A stretch of 52,249 bases of DNA from Xanthomonas arboricola pv. guizotiae (lineage in GTDB: Bacteria > Pseudomonadota > Gammaproteobacteria > Xanthomonadales > Xanthomonadaceae). Under the pieces are notes generated by a model. That model was not told the origin of the DNA and did not search any database. It saw only the letters and a program-made list of their open reading frames with translations. The stretch covers positions 1 to 52,249 of the forward strand of contig NZ_MDSK01000033.1 in assembly GCF_002940205.1 (NCBI RefSeq), given 5' to 3'. Each line of letters starts with the position of its first letter. Position 1 is the stretch's first letter. Of this stretch, positions 37,628-46,930 are shown one piece after another. Position numbers and translations under genes: made by a program.

Positions 37628-39292
37628 GTGAAGCGAGTTGTTACCAAACGCGTTGCAATGGGAATGCTGGCGATGGCGGTCTCGACCGCGCTGATGGCGG
37701 CGACGCCGAGCTTCGATGGCGCGCGCATCTCGCGCGACGTCAAGGAGCTGGCCTCCGATGCCTATGAAGGCCGCGGCCCGGCCACCGCCGGCGAGGAAAA
37801 GACCATTGCCTACCTGAGCAAGCAGTTCGCCGACGCCGGCCTGCAGCCGGGCGGCGATCTGACCGACGGCAAGCGCGGCTGGACCCAGGCGGTGCCGCTG
37901 CGCCGCGCCGATATCGTCGGCACGCCGACCATCGCCCTGCAGCACGCCGGCAAGCCGCAGGCGCTGACCCAGGGCAAGCAGATCGCCATCCGCGCCGCGC
38001 TGGACGGCTCGTCCAAGGTCGACATCGCCAACGCGCCGCTGGTGTTCGTCGGCTACGGCGTCAAGGCGCCGGAGCGCGACTGGGACGACTTCAAGGGCGT
38101 GGACCTGAAGGGCAAGATCGCGGTAGTGCTGATCAACGACCCGGATTTCGAAACCGGCAAGGGCGCCTTCGACGGCGCCGGCATGACCTACTACGGCCGC
38201 TGGACCTACAAGTACGAAGAAGGCGCCCGCCAGGGCGCGCTGGGCGTGCTGGTGGTGCACGAAACCGCGCCCGCCTCCTACGGCTGGGACACCGTGGCCA
38301 GCTCCAACACCAACACCATGTTCGACGTGGTGCGCGACAACCCGCGCGCCGCGCATCCCACCCTGGAAGGCTGGATCCAGCGCGATCTGGCCGCCGACCT
38401 GTTCAAGCAGGCCGGGCTGGATTTCGACACCTTGAAGAAGCAGGCGCAGACGCGCGGCTTCAAGCCGGTGGAACTCAAGGGCCAGGGGCTGAGCGCCAGC
38501 TACCAGGTCAAATCCGACGTGATCACCTCGCACAACGTGGTCGCACGGCTGCCAGGCAGCACGCATCCGGATGAAACGCTGATCTACAGCGCGCATTGGG
38601 ACCACATCGGCGTCGGCAAGCCGGACGCACGCGGTGACACCATCTTCAACGGCGCGCTGGACAACGCCAGCGGCACCGCCGCACTGCTGGAGCTGGCGCG
38701 CGGCTTTGCCGCCGGCCCCAAGCCGCAGCGCTCGGTGGTGTTCCTGGCGGTCACCGCCGAGGAAAAGGGCTTGCTGGGCTCGGAGTTCTACGCCTCCAAG
38801 CCGCTGTATCCGCTGGACACCACCGTGGCGGTGATCAACATGGACGGCATGAGCCCGTTCGTGTCATCGCGCGATTTCGGCATCTACGGCACCGCAAAAC
38901 TCGAATTGCTCGATCAGCTCAAGACCGTCGCCGGCCAGTGGAAGCTGCGCTACACGCCCGATCCCAAGCCGCAGGCGGGGTACTTCTTCCGCTCGGACCA
39001 TTTCTCCTTCGCCAAGCGTGGCGTGCCGGCGCTGTCGTATGCGGCCGGGCAGGACTGGGAAGTGGGCGGCGTGGCCGCGGGCAAGGCCGCGGCCGACGAC
39101 TACACCGCCAAGCGCTATCACCAGCAGGGCGACGAGTGGAAGCCGGACTGGACCTTCGCCGGTGCGGCGCGCGATCTGGGCGTGCTGTATGCGCTGGGCC
39201 AGCAGCTGGCCGATTCGCGCCAGTGGCCGAACTGGAGCAACGATTCGGAGTTCCGCGCCACCCGCGACGCCAGCGAGGCTGCGCGCAAGTAA
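37628..39292 (+). CDS. M28 family zinc aminopeptidase, secreted
   Basis: The start is GTG 37628, giving a signal peptide (MKRVVTKRVAMGMLAMAVSTALMA). The 554-residue protein has an inserted protease-associated (PA) domain (about 130-290) and an M28 catalytic core. Zinc ligands and catalytic residues are visible: HWDHIG (His, Asp), GALDNASGTAALLELAR (bridging Asp), TAEEKGLLGSEFY (general base and ligand Glu), INMDGMSP (Asp) and RSDHFSFAKRGVPAL (His). M28 enzymes with a PA domain are aminopeptidases that act on periplasmic or external peptides. It is followed by the long opgH upstream region, where copy B of the repeated element starts 237 bp after its stop. Confidence 0.93.
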   Translation: MKRVVTKRVAMGMLAMAVSTALMAATPSFDGARISRDVKELASDAYEGRGPATAGEEKTIAYLSKQFADAGLQPGGDLTDGKRGWTQAVPLRRADIVGTPTIALQHAGKPQALTQGKQIAIRAALDGSSKVDIANAPLVFVGYGVKAPERDWDDFKGVDLKGKIAVVLINDPDFETGKGAFDGAGMTYYGRWTYKYEEGARQGALGVLVVHETAPASYGWDTVASSNTNTMFDVVRDNPRAAHPTLEGWIQRDLAADLFKQAGLDFDTLKKQAQTRGFKPVELKGQGLSASYQVKSDVITSHNVVARLPGSTHPDETLIYSAHWDHIGVGKPDARGDTIFNGALDNASGTAALLELARGFAAGPKPQRSVVFLAVTAEEKGLLGSEFYASKPLYPLDTTVAVINMDGMSPFVSSRDFGIYGTAKLELLDQLKTVAGQWKLRYTPDPKPQAGYFFRSDHFSFAKRGVPALSYAAGQDWEVGGVAAGKAAADDYTAKRYHQQGDEWKPDWTFAGAARDLGVLYALGQQLADSRQWPNWSNDSEFRATRDASEAARK

Positions 39293-39528
39293 CACCGGCC
39301 GCTATGGCGGCAGCGCTTCCGTCAGGCGGCGCTGCTGCTGTTCGATGCGGCATGTGCGATGTGCGCATGTGCCGCCTCCGGACAGGGAGGGCGCCAGAGC
39401 GGCTGATCCGGGGCCTGGCTGCAGGCCCTTGCCCGCGACGGTGGGCGGGCATCGGAGATGGTCGGTGGGCACGGTGCAAGCAATGCACGATGCATTCAAC
39501 GATGCGGCCTAACGTCCGATGTCCATCG

Positions 39529-39587
39529 CTCGACCAATAGCTTTTCACTTGACCACCGACCAACTCCCTGGCGCGGTGTCCTTGCCG
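39529..39587 (+). repeat. Hairpin-rich repeated element, copy B
   Basis: It aligns with copy A (minus strand, 23211-23270) through TTTTCACT, GACCAACT and CGGTGTCC, with about 75-80% identity by eye over 45 bp. It lies 237 bp after the M28 stop in the same orientation as that gene. Confidence 0.55.
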
Positions 39588-39753
39588 GCGATCACAGGCG
39601 CAGACGCACTTCGTGTACTGCGCCGACGTGGGCCAAGCCCGACATCGCTTATTCCGATGCACCGTGACGCGCGGCAGAATGCCTTAGAACCGCTCAGCCC
39701 ATCGCCTTGATCGCGCGCGCCGGCAGGCTGGCGCTGCAACCGATTGCAGGTCC

Positions 39754-39769
39754 TGGCACATCACTTGCA
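39754..39769 (+). promoter_or_regulatory. Sigma-54 (-24/-12) promoter motif
   Basis: TGGCAC (39754-39759), 5 bp, then TTGCA (39765-39769) matches the sigma-54 consensus. The invariant GG and GC are separated by 10 bp. Transcription would begin near 39780 toward opgH, whose start codon is about 354 bp further on. Confidence 0.6.
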
Positions 39770-40133
39770 CTTGTCTGACATGACAGTGCGGTTTGCCGCC
39801 CGTGACAGCACGCGTGCCAGGCCGCAATCTGTTGGGGTAGCGTTCGGTCGCTGCGGCGTAGTCTGCCGCGCGGTCCTCGTCGGGTGGGGCGAAGACTGCA
39901 GCGCGGCCTTCGTTTCCTTTAACGGTCGATTCTTTAAGATGAGCCGCGACGTCATCGTCGCAGCCAGGAGAGCTTGTGCATCGGAGTGGTCTTAGAGCTG
40001 CTGATTCTGCGACGTGGTCCCGCACTGCCGGGCTCGCCCGGACCGCGGTGCATGCGGCGACGTCGCCACGCGTAGCGGGGAGGGATCTCCCGCTTCCGCC
40101 CACACTGCCGCGATCGTGCGGCGGGCAGCCTTG

Positions 40134-42071
40134 ATGGACGGCACTGTGACTCTTTCCCCCGCACCAACCGATCTTCCCCCCGTTTCCGCCCTCGACGCCG
40201 GTCAGCCCACGCTGCCACCGGAAGCGCCGCTGGCCATGCCCGAGCAATCCCTGCGCGAAGGCCGTCTGCAGGTGCCGCATCAGCGCACCGCGCCGGTCGG
40301 CATCGGCGTGCGGCGTTTCTATTTGATCGGCGGCACCTTGGCCACCACCGCCGTGGCGGTGTGGGTGATGCTCAGCGTGCTGTGGCCTGATGGCCTCAGC
40401 GTGCTGGAAGGCTGCCTGCTCGGCCTGTTCGTGCTGTTGTTCGCCTGGATCGCGATGTCCTTCGCCAGCGCGGTGGCCGGTTTCGTCACCGTGGTGGCAC
40501 GCGCCGGACGCAAGCTCGGCATCGACCCGGACGCGCCGCTGCCGACCCTGCACACGCGCACCGCGTTGCTGATGCCCACCTATAACGAAGATCCGCGCAG
40601 GCTGCTGGCCGGCCTGCAGGCGATCTACGAATCGGTGGCCGAAACCGGCCAGCTGGAGCGATTCGACTTCTTCGTGCTCAGCGACACCACCCGCGAACAC
40701 ATCGGCCGTGCCGAAGAACTGGTGTACAACGAGCTGTGCGATCGCGTCGACGGACACGGGCGCATCTTCTACCGCCGCCGCGCCGACAATGCCGCGCGCA
40801 AGGCCGGCAATGTCGCCGACTGGGTGCGCCGTTTCGGCGGCAACTACCCGCAGATGCTGATCCTGGACGCCGACAGCGTGATGACCGGCGACACCATCGT
40901 GCGGCTGGTCGCCGGCATGGAAGACAACCCGGACGTGGGCCTGATCCAGACCCTGCCGGCGGTGGTCAACGGGCAGACCCTGTTCGCCCGCATGCAGCAG
41001 TTCGGCGGGCGCGTGTACGGGCCGATCATCGCCTTCGGCGTGGCCTGGTGGCATGGCGCCGAGAGCAACTACTGGGGCCACAACGCCATCATCCGCACCC
41101 AGGCCTTCGCCGATCACGCCGGCCTGCCGTCGCTGCGCGGGCGCAAGCCGTTCGGCGGCCACGTGCTCAGCCACGACTTCGTCGAGGCGGCGCTGATGCG
41201 GCGTGGCGGCTGGGCCATGCACATGGTGCCCTACCTGCAGGGCAGCTACGAGGAAGGCCCGCCCACGCTGACCGACCTGCTGATCCGCGACCGCCGCTGG
41301 TGCCAGGGCAACCTGCAGCACGCCAAGGTGGTTGGCGCCAAGGGCCTGCACTGGATCAGCCGCATGCACATGCTGATCGGCATCGGGCATTACTTCACTG
41401 CGCCGATGTGGGGCCTGCTGATGCTGATCGGCATCGGCATTCCGCTGGCCGGCGGCGGCATCGACCTGGCCGGCGACCTGCCGTTCTCGCCCGCCCGCTA
41501 CTGGCATGGCAGCAGCCAGGGCAACGCGATCTGGATCTTCGTCTGCACCATGTTCGTGCTGCTGGCGCCCAAGCTGCTGGGCTACATCGCGCTGTTGCTC
41601 AACCCGCGCGAGTTGCGCGCCTGCGGCGGCGCCATCCGCGCGCTGCTGAGCATCCTGCTGGAAACCGTGCTGGCGGCGCTGATGGCGCCGGTGGTGATGT
41701 ATCTGCAGTCGCGCGGCGTGTTCGAGGTGCTGGCCGGCAAGGATTCGGGCTGGGATGCGCAGGTGCGCGACGACGGCAAGCTGTCGTGGCCGGCGCTGTT
41801 GCGCAGCTACGGCGGGCTGACCGTGTTCGGCCTGTTCATGGGCGCGGTGGCCTATACGGTGTCGCCATCGCTGGCGGCCTGGATGGCGCCGGTGATCGTG
41901 GGCATGGCGGTGTCGATCCCGGTGGTGGCCGTGACGTCACTGCGCCGCACCGGCCTGGCCCTGCGCCGCGCCGGCATCTTCTGCATTCCCGAAGAGCTCG
42001 ATCCGCCCAAGGTGCTGGTGCGTGCAGCCGAGCTGCGCCGCGCCGCCGCGCTGGAGCCGTCGCTGATCTGA
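40134..42071 (+). CDS. opgH: Glucans biosynthesis glucosyltransferase OpgH (HrpM)
   Basis: I choose ATG 40134 ([20 protein letters not shown]); upstream codons look non-coding. The 645-residue protein has two N-terminal membrane helices. A GT2 domain (about 140-420) follows with [32 protein letters not shown] and [29 protein letters not shown] is the (Q/R)xxRW-type site. Several C-terminal membrane helices follow. It builds the beta-linked backbone of osmoregulated periplasmic glucans from UDP-glucose. In plant pathogens the homologue (HrpM) is needed for virulence. No opgG lies next to it, unlike in Escherichia coli. Expression may be sigma-54 dependent through the distant upstream motif. 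Confidence 0.95.
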   Translation: MDGTVTLSPAPTDLPPVSALDAGQPTLPPEAPLAMPEQSLREGRLQVPHQRTAPVGIGVRRFYLIGGTLATTAVAVWVMLSVLWPDGLSVLEGCLLGLFVLLFAWIAMSFASAVAGFVTVVARAGRKLGIDPDAPLPTLHTRTALLMPTYNEDPRRLLAGLQAIYESVAETGQLERFDFFVLSDTTREHIGRAEELVYNELCDRVDGHGRIFYRRRADNAARKAGNVADWVRRFGGNYPQMLILDADSVMTGDTIVRLVAGMEDNPDVGLIQTLPAVVNGQTLFARMQQFGGRVYGPIIAFGVAWWHGAESNYWGHNAIIRTQAFADHAGLPSLRGRKPFGGHVLSHDFVEAALMRRGGWAMHMVPYLQGSYEEGPPTLTDLLIRDRRWCQGNLQHAKVVGAKGLHWISRMHMLIGIGHYFTAPMWGLLMLIGIGIPLAGGGIDLAGDLPFSPARYWHGSSQGNAIWIFVCTMFVLLAPKLLGYIALLLNPRELRACGGAIRALLSILLETVLAALMAPVVMYLQSRGVFEVLAGKDSGWDAQVRDDGKLSWPALLRSYGGLTVFGLFMGAVAYTVSPSLAAWMAPVIVGMAVSIPVVAVTSLRRTGLALRRAGIFCIPEELDPPKVLVRAAELRRAAALEPSLI

Positions 42072-42212
42072 GCGTGCAGGCGGTGCATCGCGGATCGATA
42101 CGCGTTGCGATCTCCGCTGTCGTGCCAAGCGAAGGCGCCCGCGACAGGCGCCGAGACCGCTTGGTCGCGCTGGCTCGGCCGGTCCGTGAGCGGTCCGGCC
42201 GATGGCGCAAGG

Positions 42213-42218
42213 CATAAT
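42213..42218 (+). promoter_or_regulatory. Possible -10 element of the esterase gene
   Basis: CATAAT lies about 24 bp before the ATG of the esterase gene and just upstream of its ribosome binding site (GGAG 42234-42237). No clear -35 is seen. Confidence 0.3.
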
Positions 42219-42241
42219 GCCCAGCCCGCAAGCGGAGCTGG

Positions 42242-42910
42242 ATGATGCTGGAAGTGATCGAACGCGAGACCGGACCGAACCCGCAATGGACCGTGCTGTG
42301 GCTGCACGGCCTGGGCGCCGATGGCAGCGACTTCGCCCCGATGGTGCCGGAACTGGTGCGCCCGGACTGGCCGGCGCTGCGCTTCGTGTTTCCGCATGCG
42401 CCGATCCGCCCGATCACCATCAACAACGGCGTGCGCATGCGCGGCTGGTACGACATCGTCGGCATGGATTTCGCCACGCGTGCCGACAAGGCCGGCATCG
42501 CCGAATCGGTGGCCCAGGTCGAGGCGTTGATCGCCCACGAGCACTCCCGCGGCATTGTCCCCGAGCGCATGCTGCTGGCCGGGTTCTCGCAAGGCGGCGC
42601 GGTGACCCTGGCGGTCGGGCTGCAGCGCAGCGTCCCGCTGGCCGGGTTGATCGCCCTGTCCACCTATCTGCCCGAGCCGGCGGCGGCCGCCAGCCAGCTG
42701 CAGCCGGTCGCTGCCCGCCAACCCGTGTTCATGGCCCACGGCACCGCCGATCCGGTGGTGCCGTTCGATGCCGGCCAGGCCAGCATGCAGACCCTGCGCA
42801 CGCTCGGTTTCGAACTGGACTGGCACACCTACCCGATGGGCCACCAGGTCTGCCTGGAAGAGATCGAGGCCTTGCGCACCTGGATGCAGGCGCGCTTCAC
42901 CGCCGCCTGA
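42242..42910 (+). CDS. Carboxylesterase/phospholipase family alpha/beta hydrolase
   Basis: Two adjacent ATG codons (42242 and 42245) are possible starts; GGAG at 42234 fits the second slightly better. The 222-residue protein is a compact serine hydrolase of the carboxylesterase 2 family. The catalytic Ser is in LLAGFSQGGAV, the Asp in AHGTADPVVPFD and the His in YPMGHQVCLEE. An HGLGADGSDF oxyanion-loop segment is near the front. Family members act on short acyl esters or acyl-thioesters. It is cytoplasmic. The algZ-like gene starts 4 nt after its stop, so it may be the first gene of that operon. Confidence 0.92.
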   Translation: MMLEVIERETGPNPQWTVLWLHGLGADGSDFAPMVPELVRPDWPALRFVFPHAPIRPITINNGVRMRGWYDIVGMDFATRADKAGIAESVAQVEALIAHEHSRGIVPERMLLAGFSQGGAVTLAVGLQRSVPLAGLIALSTYLPEPAAAASQLQPVAARQPVFMAHGTADPVVPFDAGQASMQTLRTLGFELDWHTYPMGHQVCLEEIEALRTWMQARFTAA

Positions 42911-42914
42911 GGCC

Positions 42915-43967
42915 ATGGCCCAGCACGCGCCCCAGACCGCCTGGATGCCGGACCTGTGCCGGCTGCCGCGGTTGGGCGCCATGCTGGGCCTGGCCGAACT
43001 GGTGGTGCTGGTGGTGACCCTGGTGCCCGACGCCGGTGCGGCGCGCAATATCACCCTGTCGCGCTTTGTCTCTGCCAGCGGCCTGGCGCTATGGCTGGCG
43101 CTGGCGGTCAGCGTGCTGCTGTGCGTGCTGCGGCCGGCGTTGTCGCGGCTGCCGCCACGGGTGGGCGGGCTGGCCGCGCTGTCGATCGCCGCGGTGGTGG
43201 CGATGCTCGGCGCCGGAATCGTGCACGCCCTGTATGCGGCGCTCGACCAGGCCCCGCTCGGTCCCCTGGTCGGCTTCTGGCGCTTCACCCTGGGCAGCGC
43301 GGCGACGGTGGTGCTGATCACCGCGCTGGCACTGCGCTACTTCTACGTCAGCGACCGCTGGGAAGCGCAGGTGCAGGCCAATGCGCGTGCCCAGGCCGAT
43401 GCCTTGCAGGCACGCATCCGCCCGCATTTCCTGTTCAACAGCATGAATCTCATCGCCAGCCTGCTGCGCCGCGACCCGGTCGTGGCCGAGCAGGCGGTGC
43501 TGGACCTGTCGGATCTGTTCCGCGCCGCGCTCGGTGCCGGCGAAGGCATGTCCAGCTTGCGTGCCGAATGCGAACTGGCCGAACGCTACCTGGCGATCGA
43601 ATCGCTGCGCCTGGGCGAGCGCCTGCAGGTGCGCTGGCACCGGCAGGAGCCGTTGCCATGGGAGCTGCCGATGCCGCGCCTGGTGCTGCAGCCGCTGGTG
43701 GAAAACGCCGTGCTGCACGGCGTCTCGCGCATGCCCGAGGGCGGCACGCTGTACCTGTCGCTGCGCCAGCGTGGCAACCAGCTGCAGATCCGTATCGTCA
43801 ATCCGGCCCCGCAGCCGGGCACCCAGTTGCCGCTGGTGGCCGGGGCCGGGCATGCCCAGGCCAGCATCTCGCACCGGCTGGCGTTCCAGTTCGGGGCCGG
43901 GGCACGGATGGCGGCCAGCTGGGCCGAGGGCTACTATGCCTGTGAGATCACATTGCCGCTGCCGTGA
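42915..43967 (+). CDS. algZ: AlgZ/LytS-type sensor histidine kinase
   Basis: The start is ATG 42915. The 350-residue protein has four membrane helices in the first 140 residues. A His_kinase domain of the LytS type follows: ARIRPHFLFNSMNLIASLLRRDP with the phospho-accepting His, the N-box PLVENAVLHG and a C-terminal ATP-binding region. The ATP lid reads GHAQASISHRLAFQFGAGARM, lacking the usual GxGxGL glycine box, as is known for AlgZ (FimS). Its partner is the LytTR regulator encoded 27 bp downstream. In Pseudomonas the pair controls alginate and type IV pilus genes; the targets here are not visible. Confidence 0.9.
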   Translation: MAQHAPQTAWMPDLCRLPRLGAMLGLAELVVLVVTLVPDAGAARNITLSRFVSASGLALWLALAVSVLLCVLRPALSRLPPRVGGLAALSIAAVVAMLGAGIVHALYAALDQAPLGPLVGFWRFTLGSAATVVLITALALRYFYVSDRWEAQVQANARAQADALQARIRPHFLFNSMNLIASLLRRDPVVAEQAVLDLSDLFRAALGAGEGMSSLRAECELAERYLAIESLRLGERLQVRWHRQEPLPWELPMPRLVLQPLVENAVLHGVSRMPEGGTLYLSLRQRGNQLQIRIVNPAPQPGTQLPLVAGAGHAQASISHRLAFQFGAGARMAASWAEGYYACEITLPLP

Positions 43968-43994
43968 CGGGGGAGTCGCTGCAGCGAAGGGGGG

Positions 43995-44732
43995 ATGTCC
44001 ATGACGGCCACGCAAGTGCGGGTGCTGATCGCCGATGACGAGCCGCTGGCGCGCGAGCGCCTGCGCCTGCTGCTGGGCGAACATCCGCATGTCGAAGTGA
44101 TCGGCGAGGCCGAAAACGGCCAGCAGGTGCTGCAGCAGTGCCATCACCTGCATCCGGACCTGGTATTGCTGGACATCGCCATGCCCGGCGTCGACGGCCT
44201 GGAAACCGCGCGCCTGCTGCGCCAGAGCCAGCCGCAACCGGCGGTGGTGTTCTGCACCGCCTACGACCAGCACGCATTGTCGGCCTTCGATGCCGCCGCG
44301 CTGGACTACCTGATGAAGCCGGTGCGCCCCGAACGCCTGGCCGCCGCACTGGAAAAGGTGGCCACCTTCCTGGCCGGGCGCGCACCCATCGCCACGCCGC
44401 CGCCGTCGCGCACGCATCTGTGTGCACGCCTGCGCGGCAGCCTGCGGCTGATTGCCATCGGCGACATCCGCTACCTGCAGGCCGAGGAAAAGTACGTCAT
44501 CGTCCACCACGCCCGCGGCGAGGACCTGATCGAAGAGTCGCTCAAATCGCTGGAAGACGAATTCGCCGACCGCCTGGTGCGCATCCACCGCAATTGTCTG
44601 GTCGCGCGCGCCGAGCTGGTGGAATTGCGCCGCAGCGGCGATGGCCAGGTGCACGCGGTGCTGCGCAACGTGCCGCACCCGCTGGAAGTGAGCCGCCGCT
44701 GCGTGGCCAGCCTGCGCGAGCAACTGCGTTAG
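43995..44732 (+). CDS. algR: AlgR-type LytTR response regulator
   Basis: ATG 43995 follows a G-rich ribosome binding site (GAAGGGGGG); ATG 44001 is an alternative. The 245-residue protein has a receiver domain (about 8-125) with the acidic pair in ADDEP, the phosphorylated Asp in LVLLDIAMPG, the Thr in FCTAYD and the Lys in LMKPVRPE. The LytTR DNA-binding domain (about 140-240) contains IRYLQAEEKYVIVHHARGEDL and RIHRNCLVARAELVELRR. It should dimerise on phosphorylation by the AlgZ-like kinase and bind two direct repeats. The order algZ-algR-hemC is conserved in pseudomonads and xanthomonads. Confidence 0.93.
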   Translation: MSMTATQVRVLIADDEPLARERLRLLLGEHPHVEVIGEAENGQQVLQQCHHLHPDLVLLDIAMPGVDGLETARLLRQSQPQPAVVFCTAYDQHALSAFDAAALDYLMKPVRPERLAAALEKVATFLAGRAPIATPPPSRTHLCARLRGSLRLIAIGDIRYLQAEEKYVIVHHARGEDLIEESLKSLEDEFADRLVRIHRNCLVARAELVELRRSGDGQVHAVLRNVPHPLEVSRRCVASLREQLR

Positions 44733-44832
44733 GGCGTGACCTGTCACGTGTGCTGAGGTGCGTTGCTCGGTCGCGGCACTGTGCTGCGGGCGCCGGCGTG
44801 CGCCCCAGGTAGGAGTTACGCGCCCGGTCCGT

Positions 44833-44838
44833 GATAAT
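44833..44838 (+). promoter_or_regulatory. Possible extended -10 element of hemC
   Basis: TGATAAT (44832-44838) lies 6 bp before the hemC ATG. If used, it would give a leaderless or near-leaderless transcript. No strong -35 is visible, and read-through from algR is the alternative. Confidence 0.3.
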
Positions 44839-44844
44839 GGCCCG

Positions 44845-45759
44845 ATGACCACGCTCCGCATCGCTACCCGTAAGAGCCCGCTCGCCCTCTGGCAGAGCGA
44901 ACACGTCGCCGCCGCGCTGCGCCAGCACCACCCCGGGCTGGAGGTCGCGCTGGTGCCGATGAGCACCCGCGGTGACGAGGTGCTGGACCGTTCGCTGGCC
45001 GCGATCGGCGGCAAGGGCCTGTTCCTGAAGGAGCTGGAGCTGGCGATGCTGCGCGGCGAGGCCGATTGCGCGGTGCATTCGCTCAAGGATGTGCCGATGG
45101 AGCTGGACGCGCCCTTCGTGCTGCCGGCGATCATGGAGCGCGGCGATGCCGCCGACGCATTGGTGTCCAATCTCTATGCCAACCTGCAGGCGCTGCCGTT
45201 GGGCGCCCGCGTGGGTACCTCCTCCTTGCGACGTCAGGCGCAGCTGCGCGCGGCCCGCCCGGATCTGGAATTGATCGACCTGCGCGGCAACGTCAACACC
45301 CGCCTGGCCAGGCTCGATAACGGCGGTTACGACGCCATCGTGCTGGCCTGCGCCGGCCTGCAGCGGCTGGGCCTGGATGCGCGCATCACCGCGCGTCTGG
45401 ACGTCCCGGACTGGTTGCCGGCACCGGCCCAGGGCGCGGTGGCGGTGGAATGCCGTGGCGACGATGCGCGTATCCATGGCCTGCTGGCAGTGCTGGACGC
45501 CGGCCGCACGCGCGCCTGCGTGGAAGCGGAGCGGGCGATGAATCGCGCGCTGCACGGCAGTTGCCATGTGCCGGTGGCGGCATTCGCGCGTTGGGAAGGG
45601 CAGGGCCTGTTCCTGCAGGGCATGGTCGGCAGCGCCAGCGATGGACGCCTGATCCACGCCGAGGCGCACGGCAGCGCCAACGACACCGAGGCCCTCGGCC
45701 GCCTGGTCGCGCAAGGCCTGTTCGACAAGGGCGCCGCGCAGCTGCTGGCCGAGCTGTAA
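44845..45759 (+). CDS. hemC: Porphobilinogen deaminase (hydroxymethylbilane synthase)
   Basis: The start is ATG 44845 ([22 protein letters not shown]). The 304-residue length is normal. Family signatures are [13 protein letters not shown], the glycine-rich [11 protein letters not shown], the substrate-binding [14 protein letters not shown] and [13 protein letters not shown]. The cofactor-binding cysteine is in [10 protein letters not shown]. It joins four porphobilinogen units into hydroxymethylbilane in tetrapyrrole synthesis in the cytoplasm. It follows algR by 112 bp. A tandem REP duplication lies after its stop. Confidence 0.97.
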   Translation: MTTLRIATRKSPLALWQSEHVAAALRQHHPGLEVALVPMSTRGDEVLDRSLAAIGGKGLFLKELELAMLRGEADCAVHSLKDVPMELDAPFVLPAIMERGDAADALVSNLYANLQALPLGARVGTSSLRRQAQLRAARPDLELIDLRGNVNTRLARLDNGGYDAIVLACAGLQRLGLDARITARLDVPDWLPAPAQGAVAVECRGDDARIHGLLAVLDAGRTRACVEAERAMNRALHGSCHVPVAAFARWEGQGLFLQGMVGSASDGRLIHAEAHGSANDTEALGRLVAQGLFDKGAAQLLAEL

Positions 45760-46129
45760 CGCGCCACTGCGTCGACGTGTAACGCGATACCGGGAACGCC
45801 CTCGCGGCCAGGGCCGCTCCTACAGAGTGCGGTTGCGTAGTCGAATGTCTGGGCCCGATTGACCGCCGTTTCGCGCAGGGCCTGTCCGGCAAACTGCGCT
45901 CTGCGTAGGAGCGGCCCTGGCCGCGAGAGGCTTTCCCGGGAACGCCCTCGCGGCCAGGGCCGCTCCTACAGAGTGCGGTTGCGTAGTCGAATGTCTGGGC
46001 CCGATTGACCGCCGTTTCGCGCAGGGCCTGTCCGGCAAGCTGCGCTCTGCGTAGGAGCGGCCCTGGCCGCGAGAGGCTTTCCCGGGAAGGCCCTTCGCGG
46101 CCGGGTCCGCTCCTACCGCTCGCGGTTGT
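45760..46129. other. Repeat-filled intergenic region between hemC and the DUF481 gene
   Basis: The gap between convergent hemC and the DUF481 gene consists almost wholly of the REP-pair duplication and a third REP arm. Open frames across it are by-products of the repeat. Confidence 0.7.
45790..46081. repeat. Tandem duplication of a 146-bp REP-pair unit
   Basis: Two copies (45790-45935 and 45936-46081) differ by one visible base (AAACTGCGCT versus AAGCTGCGCT). Each contains two REP arms in opposite orientation: CGCGGCCAGGGCCGCTCCTA with a final C, then an 81-bp spacer, then GTAGGAGCGGCCCTGGCCGC. A partial third left arm follows at 46082-46115. Confidence 0.9.
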
Positions 46130-46930
46130 TTATTTGAATGTGTAGACCAGGTTGACCGTGGTCAGGGTGTCGGTCTTCTTGTCGCCGTCGCTGACATCGC
46201 TGTTGTGGCGCATCTGCCAGGCGGCCTTGAGCGCGAAGTGCGAGTTCATGCTGACCTGCACGCCGAAATCGTTCTGCGCGTAGGTGTTGTATTCGCCCGA
46301 TTCCACCAGCAGCGTGTTGATCAGGTCGGTGTTGTCGGTGACGGTGTACTTCAGGTCGAACAGGCCGCGACCGATCAACCCGGTTTCGTTACGGTCTTCG
46401 TCGCTGTTGTGCGCACGGCGCACACCCGGGCCCACCTGCGCATCCAGATAAAACCGGTCGGCATCGATCAGGCGCGTGCCGTAGCCGATACCGAACGTCG
46501 CCAGGCGGTCGTAAGTGGCGAAGTCGTCGTGTTCGTAACGGCCGGTGGCGGTGAGCTGGCGGTGTTCGCCCAACTGCAATGCGCTGCCGACGCTGCCGGT
46601 GTAACGCTCGGCTGTGGTCTGGCGCTCACGCTCGGTGCTGCCGTCGTCGTTGGTGTTGGTGTATTCCGAGCTCGAACGCAACGCGGTGGCATCCAGGCTG
46701 TGGATCCAGTCGCCGTCGGTGTAGCGCAGGCGCACGCGGCCATTGAGGCTGTCGGTGGTGCTATTGCCATGCGCGGCGGCATAGCCGAGCTCGCCGCTGC
46801 TGCCGCTCCACGGCGAGGGCATCAGCGCTGCGGCCGGGTCTGCCGGCGCCGGTGCGACTGCCTGGGCCCAGACGGTGGGCGTGATCAACAACAGCGGCAG
46901 CAGGGCAGACAACGGGGCACGGCGGGACAT
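46130..46930 (-). CDS. DUF481 family outer membrane protein
   Basis: This 266-residue protein has a signal peptide (MSRRAPLSALLPLLLITPTVWA). The DUF481 beta-barrel pattern follows: GELGYAAAHGNSTTDSLNGRVRL, ERYTGSVGSALQLGEHRQLTATGRYEHDDF and alternating aromatic and polar strands. It ends in TTVNLVYTFK, with Phe next to the C-terminal Lys, consistent with outer-membrane insertion. The related E. coli YdiY is a salt-induced outer-membrane protein of unknown role. The stop lies directly at the end of the REP array. Confidence 0.9.
   Translation of the reverse strand: MSRRAPLSALLPLLLITPTVWAQAVAPAPADPAAALMPSPWSGSSGELGYAAAHGNSTTDSLNGRVRLRYTDGDWIHSLDATALRSSSEYTNTNDDGSTERERQTTAERYTGSVGSALQLGEHRQLTATGRYEHDDFATYDRLATFGIGYGTRLIDADRFYLDAQVGPGVRRAHNSDEDRNETGLIGRGLFDLKYTVTDNTDLINTLLVESGEYNTYAQNDFGVQVSMNSHFALKAAWQMRHNSDVSDGDKKTDTLTTVNLVYTFK

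Larger units (their letters stand above)
39293..40133. other. Long intergenic region upstream of opgH
   Basis: This 841-bp stretch has no convincing gene. It holds copy B of the repeated element (39529-39587), a near-perfect sigma-54 promoter motif (39754-39769) and short inverted repeats such as GCGAC/GTCGC near 39945-39961. An unconvincing open frame (39780-39995) follows the sigma-54 motif. The region may hold a small RNA or a long opgH leader. Confidence 0.6.

Noticed and set aside
39780..39995. 71-codon open frame just after the sigma-54 motif
   Set aside because: No ribosome binding site, no recognisable features and average composition. A non-coding RNA or leader is more likely.
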